Source of the DNA: Vallitalea sp.
Lineage (GTDB): Bacteria; Bacillota; Clostridia; Lachnospirales; Vallitaleaceae
Direction: 5' to 3'
NCBI GenBank assembly: GCA_025210235.1
Contig: JAOASG010000037.1
Coordinates: 62,001 to 126,000, forward strand
DNA: 64,000 nucleotides
The notes under the pieces are model-generated. The model made no database searches, was not told the DNA's origin, and worked only from the letters and a program-made list of their open reading frames with translations. Shown here piece by piece: positions 46,402-54,790 of the stretch (positions within the stretch are counted from its first letter, which is position 1; every line of letters starts with the position of its first letter). A program made the position numbers and the translations under genes.

Positions 46402-47562
46402 ATGATGGAAATTTACTTAGATAATGGTGCTACTACAAAACCATTTGAAGAAGTTATAGATAAAATGTGTAAAATACTTAAACAAGATTATGGGAATCCA
46501 TCTTCCTTGCACAAAAAAGGTATTGATGCTGAAAAGCACGTTACAGAGTCAAAAGATATATTTTCAAAAATATTAAAAGTAAATTCAAAAGAGATATATT
46601 TTACATCAGGAGGAACAGAATCAAATAATCTTGCTATTTTAGGAGTAGCAAATGCGTATAAAAGATCAGGTAAGCATATAATAACTACGTCAATGGAACA
46701 CTCATCTGTTAAGAATACTATAATAAATCTAGAGGATAATGAGTATGAGATAACAGTATTACCTGTAAACAGTGAAGGACTAATTAATTTAGATGAATTA
46801 AAAGAAAGTATTCGTAAAGATACTATACTAGTATCGATAATGCATGTTAATAATGAAATCGGTTCTGTTATGCCTATTAAAGAAATTGGTAAATTGATTA
46901 AAGAAGTAAATAAAGAAACAATTTTTCATGTAGATGCTATTCAGTCTTTTGGGAAATTTAATATTTATCCCCAAAAATGGAATATTGATTTATTAAGTAT
47001 AAGTGGTCATAAATTTCATGCACCAAAAGGAATAGGAGTTATATATATTAATAATAATATTAAAATAAGTCCTATTATATTTGGAGGGTATCAGCAAAAT
47101 GGTATTCGATCTGGAACGGAAAATATACCAGGAATAGTTGCTATTACATATGCTGCTAAAATAATGTATGATAACTTAGATGATAATGTACAGTATTTAT
47201 ATAAATTAAAAAAATATTTAGCTGAAAAATTAGTTGATGAAATTCCAGAAGTTTTTATTAACGGTATGAATGTTAATAAAGGTGCTCCAAATATTTTAAG
47301 CATTAGATTTAACAATATAAGAGGAGAAGTATTACTTCATAGTCTAGAAGAAAAACAAATATACGTTTCAACAGGTTCAGCTTGTTCTTCAAATAAACCT
47401 TCTAAATCAGGACCGTTACAAAGTATTGGGCTTACTAATGAGGAAGCTTTATCAACTATAAGATTTAGTTTTTCAATTAATAACACAATTGAAGAACTTA
47501 ATAAATGTGTAGAAGAAATTAAAAAAGTAGTACCTATGTTAAGAAAATTTGTTAGGCATTAA
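46402..47562 (+). CDS. nifZ: Cysteine desulfurase (NifS/IscS family), probable ThiI partner
   Basis: This PLP enzyme takes sulfur from cysteine as a persulfide. It shows EIYLDNGATTKP, the GTESNN loop, HVDAIQSFGKF, the PLP lysine in SISGHKFHAPKG and the catalytic Cys in STGSACSSN. About 386 residues. It lies 26 bases before thiI, the same pairing as nifZ-thiI in B. subtilis, where this desulfurase supplies ThiI for s4U in tRNA. Start ATG 46402 or 46405 after AAAGGGTG; the frame extends upstream only through R2 repeat sequence. Confidence 0.92.
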   Translation: MMEIYLDNGATTKPFEEVIDKMCKILKQDYGNPSSLHKKGIDAEKHVTESKDIFSKILKVNSKEIYFTSGGTESNNLAILGVANAYKRSGKHIITTSMEHSSVKNTIINLEDNEYEITVLPVNSEGLINLDELKESIRKDTILVSIMHVNNEIGSVMPIKEIGKLIKEVNKETIFHVDAIQSFGKFNIYPQKWNIDLLSISGHKFHAPKGIGVIYINNNIKISPIIFGGYQQNGIRSGTENIPGIVAITYAAKIMYDNLDDNVQYLYKLKKYLAEKLVDEIPEVFINGMNVNKGAPNILSIRFNNIRGEVLLHSLEEKQIYVSTGSACSSNKPSKSGPLQSIGLTNEEALSTIRFSFSINNTIEELNKCVEEIKKVVPMLRKFVRH

Positions 47563-47588
47563 GAAGAACTGGAAGGAATGATTAAATA

Positions 47589-48770
47589 ATGAATAAGTTA
47601 AAAAAAGCTTTTCTAGTTAAGTATGGAGAAATTGCTATTAAGGGTAAGAATAGATATATTTTTGAAAATATTCTAGCGGATCATATTAGAGATGCAATAA
47701 AACCTTGTGGTGATTTTAAAGTAAGTAAAGAGCAAGGTAGAATTTTTATTGAACCATTTTCGGATTATGATGATGATGAAGTGATTAATAGACTATCAAA
47801 AATATTTGGTATAGTAGGAATATGTCCTGTAATTGTTTTAGATGATATGGATTTTGATTTAGTAAAAGAAGCTGCTGTTATATATATGAAAGATGAATAT
47901 GAAGAGTTGAATTTTACATTTAAAGTTGAAGCAAGAAGAGCAGATAAAAGATATCCTCTTAATTCTATGGAAATAGCATGTGAAGTAGGTGCACATTTAC
48001 TAGATAATCTACCACAACTAAAAGTTGATGTTAAGAAACCAGAAGTTAAAGTATGGGTAGAAATTAGAAGTAGAGCATATATTTATTCAAAAATTATTAA
48101 AGGTTTAGGTGGAATGCCTGTAGGATCTAATGGAAAAGCTATGCTTATGTTATCAGGAGGGATTGATTCACCGGTTGCAGGATATTTAGTAGCAAAAAGA
48201 GGAGTTAAACTTGATGCTATATATTATCATAGCCATCCTTATACAAGTGAAAGAGCTAAGCAGAAAGTAATTGATTTAGCTAAAATTGTCTCCAAATATT
48301 CCGGTAATATAAATCTAAATATTGTACCATTTACGGATATTCAATTATATATTTATGAACAATGTCCTCATGAACAGCTAACTATAATTATGCGTAGGAT
48401 AATGATGATTATAGCAGAAAAGGTTGCTGAAAAAAATGGTGCACTTGCATTAGTAACTGGTGAAAGTATAGGACAAGTAGCTTCTCAAACAATTCAGAGT
48501 TTGGCTGCAACTAATAATGTATGTAATATGCCTGTATTTAGACCACTTATAGGTTTTGATAAACAAGAAATTGTAGAAATATCTGAAAAGATAGAAACGT
48601 ATGAGACTTCTATTTTGCCATATGAAGATTGTTGTACAATATTTGTAGCAAAACACCCTGTTACAAAACCTTCTATAAAATCTATAGAAAGATCTGAACG
48701 TCGATTAGAAAAGATTGATGATATGATAGAAGAAGCGATAAATAATATAGAATTAGTAAAAATAAAATAA
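47589..48770 (+). CDS. thiI: tRNA 4-thiouridine synthase
   Basis: ThiI adenylates U8 of tRNA and adds sulfur. The protein has an N-terminal ferredoxin-like domain (LVKYGEIAIKGKNR), a THUMP domain at about 60-165 and an adenylation domain with the PP-loop LSGGIDSPVAG. No C-terminal rhodanese domain is present, as in most Firmicutes, so sulfur should come directly from the upstream desulfurase. Length 393 fits this class. The ATG follows GGAAGGAATG. Confidence 0.94.
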   Translation: MNKLKKAFLVKYGEIAIKGKNRYIFENILADHIRDAIKPCGDFKVSKEQGRIFIEPFSDYDDDEVINRLSKIFGIVGICPVIVLDDMDFDLVKEAAVIYMKDEYEELNFTFKVEARRADKRYPLNSMEIACEVGAHLLDNLPQLKVDVKKPEVKVWVEIRSRAYIYSKIIKGLGGMPVGSNGKAMLMLSGGIDSPVAGYLVAKRGVKLDAIYYHSHPYTSERAKQKVIDLAKIVSKYSGNINLNIVPFTDIQLYIYEQCPHEQLTIIMRRIMMIIAEKVAEKNGALALVTGESIGQVASQTIQSLAATNNVCNMPVFRPLIGFDKQEIVEISEKIETYETSILPYEDCCTIFVAKHPVTKPSIKSIERSERRLEKIDDMIEEAINNIELVKIK

Positions 48771-48774
48771 ACAA

Positions 48775-48802
48775 AAAAATCCACTAACATTAGTGGATTT
48801 TT
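48775..48802. terminator. Bidirectional terminator between thiI and the HPr-like gene
   Basis: Perfect 12-base arms AAAAATCCACTA / TAGTGGATTTTT with an ACAT loop. It lies between convergent genes. Confidence 0.88.
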
Positions 48803-48839
48803 AAACTATTTTTTAAACCATAATGGTTTTCTAATAAGT

Positions 48840-49076
48840 TTATTCTTCAACTACAAAAGTGTTTAATGTTTCAGCAACTTCAGCATATGCTTCATCATCA
48901 TGTATAGTTAGTTCAATAGGTTTGCTTAAATCTAAACTAAATATACCCATGATTGATTTTGCATCAATAACATAACGACCTGAAACTAAATCGAAATCAG
49001 AATCAAATTTGCTTATAGCATTTACAAAATTTTTAACTTTGTCGATTGAATTTAATGTTACTTTAATTGTTTTCAT
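48840..49076 (-). CDS. HPr-like regulatory protein lacking the active-site histidine
   Basis: The 78-residue protein has the HPr fold pattern and keeps the Ser46-type region as KSIMGIFSLDL (Ser41). Aligned without gaps to HPr, the position of the phosphoryl-carrying His15 is Ser10, and the HARP motif is absent. It therefore cannot act as a PTS phosphocarrier. By analogy with Crh it could be a target of HPr kinase and a partner of CcpA. No ptsI or hprK is near. The gene is monocistronic and has a GGGGG-type RBS (AAGGGGGTC). Confidence 0.85.
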   Translation of the reverse strand: MKTIKVTLNSIDKVKNFVNAISKFDSDFDLVSGRYVIDAKSIMGIFSLDLSKPIELTIHDDEAYAEVAETLNTFVVEE

Positions 49077-49241
49077 GTAATTGACCCCCTTATAAGGTTT
49101 TTTTTTACATGAATATACTAACCTTTCTTAAGAAATAAGTCAATAACTAAAATTACTAAAAAAAGTAAAATGTTTTAGGTGCTTTTGGTTAAACATTGAA
49201 ATTATAAACAAAAAAATAATAAATTATTGTGAGGTATTAAT

Positions 49242-50546
49242 ATGAAAAGGGTGGCATTCCATACTTTAGGCTGCAAAGTAAATCAATATGAGACAGAAGC
49301 TATGGAAGAACTATTTGAACAAGCAGGATATCAGATAGTTAATTTTAATGAGGTAGCTGAAGTTTATGTTATTAATACATGTACAGTTACAAATATAGCA
49401 GATAAAAAATCAAGACAAATGTTATCTAAGGCAAAAAATAAAAATAAAGATGCGATTATTGTAGCTGTAGGATGTTATGCACAAATAGCAAAAGAAAAGT
49501 TAATGAATGATAATAATATTGACTTAGTTATTGGAAATACTAATAAAAATAAAGTTGTTTTACTAGTAGAAGAATATTTTCAAATAGGTGATAAAATTAG
49601 TATAGTAGAAGATATTGATAAGACAAAGGAATATGAAAGAATATGGATATCCAAAGTAAATGATAAAACAAGAGCATATATTAAAATCCAAGATGGGTGC
49701 AACCAGTTTTGTTCCTATTGCATTATTCCCTATACAAGAGGGAGAGTAAGAAGTAGAGAAATGAGTGATATTTTAAAAGAAGTTAATACTTTAGCTATTA
49801 GAGGATATCATGAAGTTGTATTGACAGGTATACACATTGCGTCTTATGGGAAAGACTTAGAAAATACAACGCTTATAGAACTTCTAACAGAATTAAATAA
49901 AATTAATGGAATATATAGAATTAGGCTTGGTTCGTTAGAACCTAATTTAATAACGAAAGAGTTTATAGATCAATTAGTAAAACTTGATAAAGTTTGTCCT
50001 CATTTTCATTTGTCACTTCAAAGTGGTTGTGATGATACGCTAAAAAGAATGAATAGAAAATATAGTACAAGTCAATTTTTTAGTAAAGTTAATATAATAA
50101 GACAAGCATATAAAAATCCTTCTTTAACAACAGATATTATTGTTGGTTTTCCAGGGGAGACAGAGGAAGAATTTAATACTACAATGCATTTTATAAATAA
50201 GATCAAATTTAGTAATATTCATGTTTTTAAATATTCAGCAAGAGAAGGAACGCCTGCCGCAAAAAGATCTGACCAGATAGATCCAAAACTTAAAAATGAA
50301 AGAAGTCATAAGCTAATTAATATACAAAGTAAAATAAGAGAAAAATTCTTATCTGATTTTGTTAATAAAGAAGTACTAGTTTTATTTGAAGAAGAAACGG
50401 AAATTGAAGGAAATAATTATTACTTTGGTTATACTGATAACTATATAAAAGTTAAAGTGAAAAGTAATATTGATTTGCAGAACAAGCAGATGATTACAAA
50501 AATAACCGATATGGATAAAGAATTACTTATTGGAAATATTATGTAA
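49242..50546 (+). CDS. mtaB: tRNA t6A37 methylthiotransferase
   Basis: This radical SAM enzyme converts t6A37 to ms2t6A37 in ANN-decoding tRNAs. The N-terminal UPF0004 domain holds three cluster Cys in HTLGCKVNQYE, NTCTVTN and GCYAQ. The radical SAM motif is CNQFCSYC. A TRAM-like domain ends the protein. The RVAFHTLGCKVNQ start is characteristic of MtaB rather than MiaB. The ATG follows GTGAGGT. It is the YqeV orthologue of the conserved rsmE-yqeV neighbourhood. Confidence 0.93.
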   Translation: MKRVAFHTLGCKVNQYETEAMEELFEQAGYQIVNFNEVAEVYVINTCTVTNIADKKSRQMLSKAKNKNKDAIIVAVGCYAQIAKEKLMNDNNIDLVIGNTNKNKVVLLVEEYFQIGDKISIVEDIDKTKEYERIWISKVNDKTRAYIKIQDGCNQFCSYCIIPYTRGRVRSREMSDILKEVNTLAIRGYHEVVLTGIHIASYGKDLENTTLIELLTELNKINGIYRIRLGSLEPNLITKEFIDQLVKLDKVCPHFHLSLQSGCDDTLKRMNRKYSTSQFFSKVNIIRQAYKNPSLTTDIIVGFPGETEEEFNTTMHFINKIKFSNIHVFKYSAREGTPAAKRSDQIDPKLKNERSHKLINIQSKIREKFLSDFVNKEVLVLFEEETEIEGNNYYFGYTDNYIKVKVKSNIDLQNKQMITKITDMDKELLIGNIM

Positions 50547-50702
50547 CATTAAAATAATATTACAGACAAAATTTTAATTGTATTTTAAGTATATATATAT
50601 TAATATATAATAAAGGAATGATATATGATAAATATTTATTTTTTGTGAACTAAAAAGCAAATCATATATTAATTAAAATGACTACGTAAGGATGTGATAT
50701 GG

Positions 50703-50963
50703 GTGAAAAATATTAATAATACTCAATTTTTTAAAAGAGTGGAAAAAGAACCAGAAGGAGCAAAAGAAATTTTAGTAAACGTATATAAAGCGCTTTCGGA
50801 AAAAGGATATAATCCTATATATCAAATAGTAGGTTATATTTTATCTGGTGACCCTACATATATCACTAGCCATAAAAATGCTAGAAGCAAGATTAGTAAG
50901 ATCGAAAGAGATGAGCTATTAGAAGAATTAGTTAAAAATTATGTAGATAATAACTGTAAATAA
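50703..50963 (+). CDS. ireB: IreB-family regulatory phosphoprotein (UPF0297)
   Basis: This small 86-residue protein has the strongly conserved core [27 protein letters not shown] and [12 protein letters not shown]. IreB is phosphorylated by the Ser/Thr kinase IreK in Enterococcus and affects cephalosporin tolerance. The GTG at 50703 (product [10 protein letters not shown]) is chosen because AGGA stands about ten bases before it and family proteins start there; GTG 50694 lies too close to the RBS. It heads the conserved ireB-ruvX-DUF1292 order. Confidence 0.92.
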   Translation: MKNINNTQFFKRVEKEPEGAKEILVNVYKALSEKGYNPIYQIVGYILSGDPTYITSHKNARSKISKIERDELLEELVKNYVDNNCK

Positions 50964-51052
50964 TTATATAGTCAATGAATTATTACATGTAATTTATTGT
51001 ATTTTTACTAAAACATTATTCTCTTTAGAAGGAAAGGTTTAGGAAGTAATAT

Positions 51053-51475
51053 ATGAGAATTCTAGGACTAGACTATGGAAGTAAAACATTGGGGGTAGCA
51101 GTAAGTGATCCATTTGGTTGGACTGCTCAAGGTGTTGAAACTATAAATAGAAAAGAAGAAAATAATTTGAAATCAACAATTGCAAGATTAGCAGATATTA
51201 TAAATGAGTATAATATAGAAAAGATAGTATTGGGTCTTCCTAAAAATATGAATAATACATCTGGCGACAGAGTGGATAGAACATTATATTTTAAAGATAG
51301 ACTAATAAGAGAGCTTTCTATTCCTGTTGAAACTTGGGATGAAAGGTTAAGTACAGTTGGGGCAAAAAGATTTTTGTTAGAGGCAGATATGAGTAGGAAG
51401 AAACAAAGTAAGGTAATTGATAAAATGGCTGCTGTCTATATATTACAAGGATATTTAGATTGTAATATAAGATAA
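51053..51475 (+). CDS. ruvX: Pre-16S rRNA nuclease / RuvX-like (YqgF)
   Basis: This RNase H-fold protein of 140 residues has catalytic Asp in ILGLDYGSKTLGVA, Glu/Asp-containing KIVLGLPKNMN and a third acidic site in WDERLSTVGAKRFL. The YqgF family processes the 5' end of 16S rRNA in E. coli; a Holliday-junction role has also been proposed. The ATG follows AGGAAG. It lies between ireB and a DUF1292 gene, as in most Firmicutes. Confidence 0.93.
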   Translation: MRILGLDYGSKTLGVAVSDPFGWTAQGVETINRKEENNLKSTIARLADIINEYNIEKIVLGLPKNMNNTSGDRVDRTLYFKDRLIRELSIPVETWDERLSTVGAKRFLLEADMSRKKQSKVIDKMAAVYILQGYLDCNIR

Positions 51476-51531
51476 GAATTAAAGAGATTATTGAATCTAT
51501 TTCAATACTTCAGATGAAAGGTGGATTTTTC

Positions 51532-51798
51532 TTGGAAACAATATTGTTTACTTTTGAAGAAACAGGAGAAAAGGTAGAATTTGCTATTTTAGGTTCTACA
51601 GAGTATAATAAAGAAACATATTTATTAGTTGTTGATAATGAGGAGCTAGAATTAGACAATATAACTGCATATGTTTTAAAAGCAATTAGTACAGAAAATG
51701 ATGATGTTATATATGAGATTGTAGATGAAGATGATGAGCTAATTCCTGTAAGTGAGATGTTAATGGAGCAACTTGATGAATTTGACATTAATGTATAA
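51532..51798 (+). CDS. DUF1292 family protein (YrzB-like)
   Basis: This acidic 88-residue protein has the pattern ILFTFEETGEKVEFAILGSTEYNKETYLLV and an acidic C-terminus EIVDEDDELIPVSEML, typical of DUF1292 after ruvX. The function is unknown. Start TTG 51532 is preferred, seven bases after AGGTGG; the ATG at 51514 lies upstream of that RBS. It is likely cotranscribed with ruvX. Confidence 0.85.
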   Translation: METILFTFEETGEKVEFAILGSTEYNKETYLLVVDNEELELDNITAYVLKAISTENDDVIYEIVDEDDELIPVSEMLMEQLDEFDINV

Positions 51799-51867
51799 GA
51801 TATCTATATTCAATTTATAATTTAATGGGGCTGTGTAATTATATGTTATGTCTTATGTTATAATTAT

Positions 51868-51896
51868 TTGACAAAAATTAATTATACACTTATAAT
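51868..51896 (+). promoter_or_regulatory. Consensus promoter upstream of fur
   Basis: TTGACA (51868-51873), exactly 17 bases and TATAAT (51891-51896): a perfect sigma-A promoter. Confidence 0.85.
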
Positions 51897-52101
51897 GAAA
51901 ATATATGTATCAACACTACACCTGTGTTTTTACTACCACTTCTTTTATTAACAATATTGTTAGTGGAATTTGTAGCAGTAAAGTTGAATTATTAATTATA
52001 CGTTATAAAATAAATTAATTATAAGTATGAATTTAATATATAATAAGATTGTTTATTTAATTAGTTAATATATAATTTTTAAAAAGTATGGGGGAATATA
52101 A
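51897..52101 (+). other. Long untranslated leader of fur
   Basis: The roughly 200-nt leader holds a small GTGTTTTT hairpin (51913-51932) and a branched stem region (ACTACCACT ... AGTGG ... AGCAGT, about 51934-51986) with the inner palindrome ACAATATTGT. I do not recognise a riboswitch class. Confidence 0.35.
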
Positions 52102-52542
52102 GTGTCAGTAAGTAGTGGAGAATTTAAGAGAATGTTGCAAGAAAAAGGGTTTAAACTAACTACTCAAAGAAGAACTGTATTAGATGTACTTCAAAATAAT
52201 AAAGGTAAGCATATGACTGCTGAAGAAATTCATGAGATAGTAAGACAAAAATGTCCAGAAATTGGACTTGCAACAGTATATAGGACTATACAACTCTTGC
52301 AAGAGTTAAAATTAATAGATAAATTAAACTTAGATGATGGATATATTAGATATGAAATTGGTAAGTTTAATGATGATAATCATCACCATCACCATCACTT
52401 GATCTGTGAAAATTGTGGTAAGGTTATTGAAGTTGAAGATGATTTAATGGGAACTATTGAGGAACGACTTGAATCTGAGTACAATTTCAAAATAACAGAT
52501 CACAAAGTTAAATTTTATGGTCTCTGTAAAGATTGTAAATAA
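52102..52542 (+). CDS. fur: Fur-family transcriptional repressor
   Basis: This metal-dependent winged-helix repressor has 146 residues. The DNA-binding half shows GFKLTTQRRTVLDVL and GLATVYRTIQLLQEL. The dimerisation half has the His-rich loop DDNHHHHHHLICENCGKVIE with a first CxxC. A second CxxC (CKDC) is at the C-terminus, so a structural zinc site is complete. Fur, PerR and Zur cannot be separated safely by eye; the Fur-like operator at 5.4 kb is a candidate target. Start is GTG after GGGGGA. Confidence 0.9.
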   Translation: MSVSSGEFKRMLQEKGFKLTTQRRTVLDVLQNNKGKHMTAEEIHEIVRQKCPEIGLATVYRTIQLLQELKLIDKLNLDDGYIRYEIGKFNDDNHHHHHHLICENCGKVIEVEDDLMGTIEERLESEYNFKITDHKVKFYGLCKDCK

Positions 52543-52571
52543 TTTATTTATGTACGGGAGAATATATCGTT

Positions 52572-52601
52572 TTGACAAAATCTGAAAGACAAGAGTGTTA
52601 T
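52572..52601 (+). promoter_or_regulatory. Possible promoter of the RNase J gene
   Basis: TTGACA (52572-52577) with TGTTAT (52596-52601) at 18-base spacing, about 30 bases before the start codon. Confidence 0.4.
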
Positions 52602-52630
52602 AAGAACAAATAAATTGGAGGTGTCATTAT

Positions 52631-54292
52631 TTGACAAAGAAAGAAGCAAAACTAAAAATTATACCTTTAGGCGGATTAGAGCAAATAGGTATGAATATTA
52701 CTGCTTTTGAATATAATGATGAAATCATTGTAGTTGATTGTGGTATAGCATTTCCAGATGATGAAATGTTAGGAATTGATTTAGTTATTCCAGATGTAAC
52801 ATACCTAAAGGATAACATACAAAAGGTAAAAGGTATTGTGCTAACTCATGGGCATGAAGATCATATTGGAGCGTTACCTTATGTTCTTCGTGATGTTAAT
52901 GTGCCTGTATATGGTACAAAATTAACTATAGGGTTAGTAGACAATAAATTAAAAGAGCATAATATGTTAAAAAGTGTAAAAAGAAAGTGTATTATGCCAG
53001 GACAATTTATTACCTTAGGTAAATTTAGAGTTGAGTTCATTAGAACAAATCATAGTATTGCAGATGCAGTTGCATTAGCTATAACAACACCAGTTGGGGT
53101 TGTTATTCATACAGGTGATTTTAAAGTGGATTATACTCCAATACGTGGAGAAGCTATAAACCTACAAAGATTTGCTGAATTAGGTAGAAAAGGCGTACTT
53201 GCATTTATGGCAGATAGTACAAATGTAGAGAAAAAAGGATATACAATGTCTGAAAGGACTGTTGGGGAATCATTAGATAATATATTCTTAGAATCAGAAG
53301 GTAAAAGAATTATTGTAGCTACTTTTGCATCTAACGTTGATAGAGTACAACAAATTATTTGGGCAGCAGAGAAATTTAATAGAAAAGTTGTTGTTGAAGG
53401 CAGAAGTATGGTAAATGTAGTCAAAACAGCAATGGAACTAGGTTATTTAAATGTTCCTAATAAAATGATGATAGGTGCTGAGGAAATTGGCAAATATAAG
53501 GACGAACAGTTGGTTATTATCACAACTGGAAGTCAGGGAGAAGCTATGGCTGCCTTATCAAGAATGGCTTCATCTATACACAAAAAAATCGAAATTAAAC
53601 CAGGTGATGTAATAATCTTTAGTTCAAAACCTATTCCTGGTAATGAGAAAACAGTATCAAAAGTTATAAATGAATTATATAGAAAAGGTGCAGAAGTAAT
53701 ATGTGAAGATACACATGTTTCAGGACATGCTTTACAGGAAGAACTAAAATTACTTCATACAATAGTAAAACCTAAATATTTTATTCCGGTACATGGTGAA
53801 TACAGACACCTAAAGAAACATGCAGAGCTAGCAGAAAAAATGGGATTAAATAAAGAAAATATTTTTATTCTTTCTAGTGGAGATGTTTTAGAACTTAATA
53901 AAAATGGGGGGAAAGTTACTGGAAAAGTTCCTGCTCAACAAATACTTGTTGATGGTCTTGGAGTTGGAGATGTTGGAAATATTGTTTTAAGAGATAGACA
54001 AAAGTTATCTCAGGATGGACTATTGATTGTTGTTGTAACTCTACAAAAGCAAACAGGACAGATATTATGTGGTCCAGATATTATTTCAAGAGGATTTGTT
54101 TACGTTAGGGAATCTGAAGACTTAATGATTGAAGCTAGAAACGTTGTTAAAGGTGCTTTAGAGCAGTGTAATAAAAAAAGAATAACTGACTGGTCTAAGA
54201 TTAAAGGAGTAGTTAGGGATGCTCTTAGAGATTACTTATGGTCACAAACAAAGAGAAGTCCAATGATATTACCAATAATAATGGAAGTATAG
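52631..54292 (+). CDS. rnj: Ribonuclease J
   Basis: This metallo-beta-lactamase/beta-CASP RNase has 553 residues, with 5'-3' exonuclease and endonuclease activity in mRNA decay. The zinc motif is HGHEDHIGA near residue 75, with H(x)D sites at IHTGDFK. The beta-CASP part shows VATFASNVDRVQQI, SSKPIPGNE, SGHA and FIPVHGEYRHLKKH. A C-terminal domain begins near 450. Start is TTG 52631, nine bases after GGAGG. In Bacillus it forms complexes with RNase Y partners including YlbF; a YlbF-like gene follows here. Confidence 0.93.
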   Translation: MTKKEAKLKIIPLGGLEQIGMNITAFEYNDEIIVVDCGIAFPDDEMLGIDLVIPDVTYLKDNIQKVKGIVLTHGHEDHIGALPYVLRDVNVPVYGTKLTIGLVDNKLKEHNMLKSVKRKCIMPGQFITLGKFRVEFIRTNHSIADAVALAITTPVGVVIHTGDFKVDYTPIRGEAINLQRFAELGRKGVLAFMADSTNVEKKGYTMSERTVGESLDNIFLESEGKRIIVATFASNVDRVQQIIWAAEKFNRKVVVEGRSMVNVVKTAMELGYLNVPNKMMIGAEEIGKYKDEQLVIITTGSQGEAMAALSRMASSIHKKIEIKPGDVIIFSSKPIPGNEKTVSKVINELYRKGAEVICEDTHVSGHALQEELKLLHTIVKPKYFIPVHGEYRHLKKHAELAEKMGLNKENIFILSSGDVLELNKNGGKVTGKVPAQQILVDGLGVGDVGNIVLRDRQKLSQDGLLIVVVTLQKQTGQILCGPDIISRGFVYVRESEDLMIEARNVVKGALEQCNKKRITDWSKIKGVVRDALRDYLWSQTKRSPMILPIIMEV

Positions 54293-54328
54293 AGTTTAGT
54301 ATAGTAAATATTTGAGAGGATGTTTATT

Positions 54329-54670
54329 GTGGATTATATAAAAGAAACAAAAATATTAGTTGAAAAAATAAGACATTTAAAAGAGTATACAGATTATCAA
54401 AATTGCAAGAATGTAATAGAAACTAATCCACAATTACTTCAAAAGGTTAATGATTACAGAAAAAAATTATTTAGTATGCATTTAGAGTACGGTGATGGTT
54501 CTTTTGAATGTTATGAAAATATTTTAAGGCTTAATAAAGAAAGCGATTTTATTGAAGAAGTTGAAGTAAAGGAGTTCCTTAATGCTGAAATTAAGTTATC
54601 TCAAGTTATTACAAATATCTATGATTGTATAGCAAAAGAGATTAATTTTGATATATCATTTTTAGACTAA
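54329..54670 (+). CDS. YlbF/YmcA-family protein
   Basis: This all-helical 113-residue protein shows LVEKIRHLKEYTDYQNCKNVIETNPQLLQKVNDYRK, typical of the YlbF/YmcA (DUF964) family. In B. subtilis YlbF, YmcA and YaaT form a complex that steers RNase Y and affects competence, biofilm and sporulation. Being next to the RNase J gene supports an RNA-decay role, by inference. GTG 54329 is chosen, eight bases after AGAGGA; ATG 54320 overlaps the RBS. Confidence 0.8.
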   Translation: MDYIKETKILVEKIRHLKEYTDYQNCKNVIETNPQLLQKVNDYRKKLFSMHLEYGDGSFECYENILRLNKESDFIEEVEVKEFLNAEIKLSQVITNIYDCIAKEINFDISFLD

Positions 54671-54711
54671 ATTAAACTTCTTACTAAAAAATTAGGTTTA
54701 GCATTTTACTA

Positions 54712-54758
54712 TAGTAATTTCAAAACTATATTCACTTGTTTAGTTTTGAAATTACTTA
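54712..54758. repeat. Miniature R2 element made of terminal repeats only
   Basis: The 47-bp unit TAG-TAATTTCAAAACTA ... TAGTTTTGAAATTAC-TTA is a pair of R2-like ends around about 11 bases. A 14-base direct repeat, TTAGCATTTTACTA (54698-54711) and TTAGCATTTTCCTA (54759-54772), flanks it with one mismatch. It could also act as a hairpin in the mRNA before mltG. Confidence 0.75.
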
Positions 54759-54790
54759 TTAGCATTTTCCTAATAGAAAGGTGACAAAAT

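Noticed and set aside
52381..52399. Run of six His codons in fur as an engineered tag
   Set aside because: Natural Fur proteins have a His-rich metal loop at this place; it lies inside the domain, not at an end.
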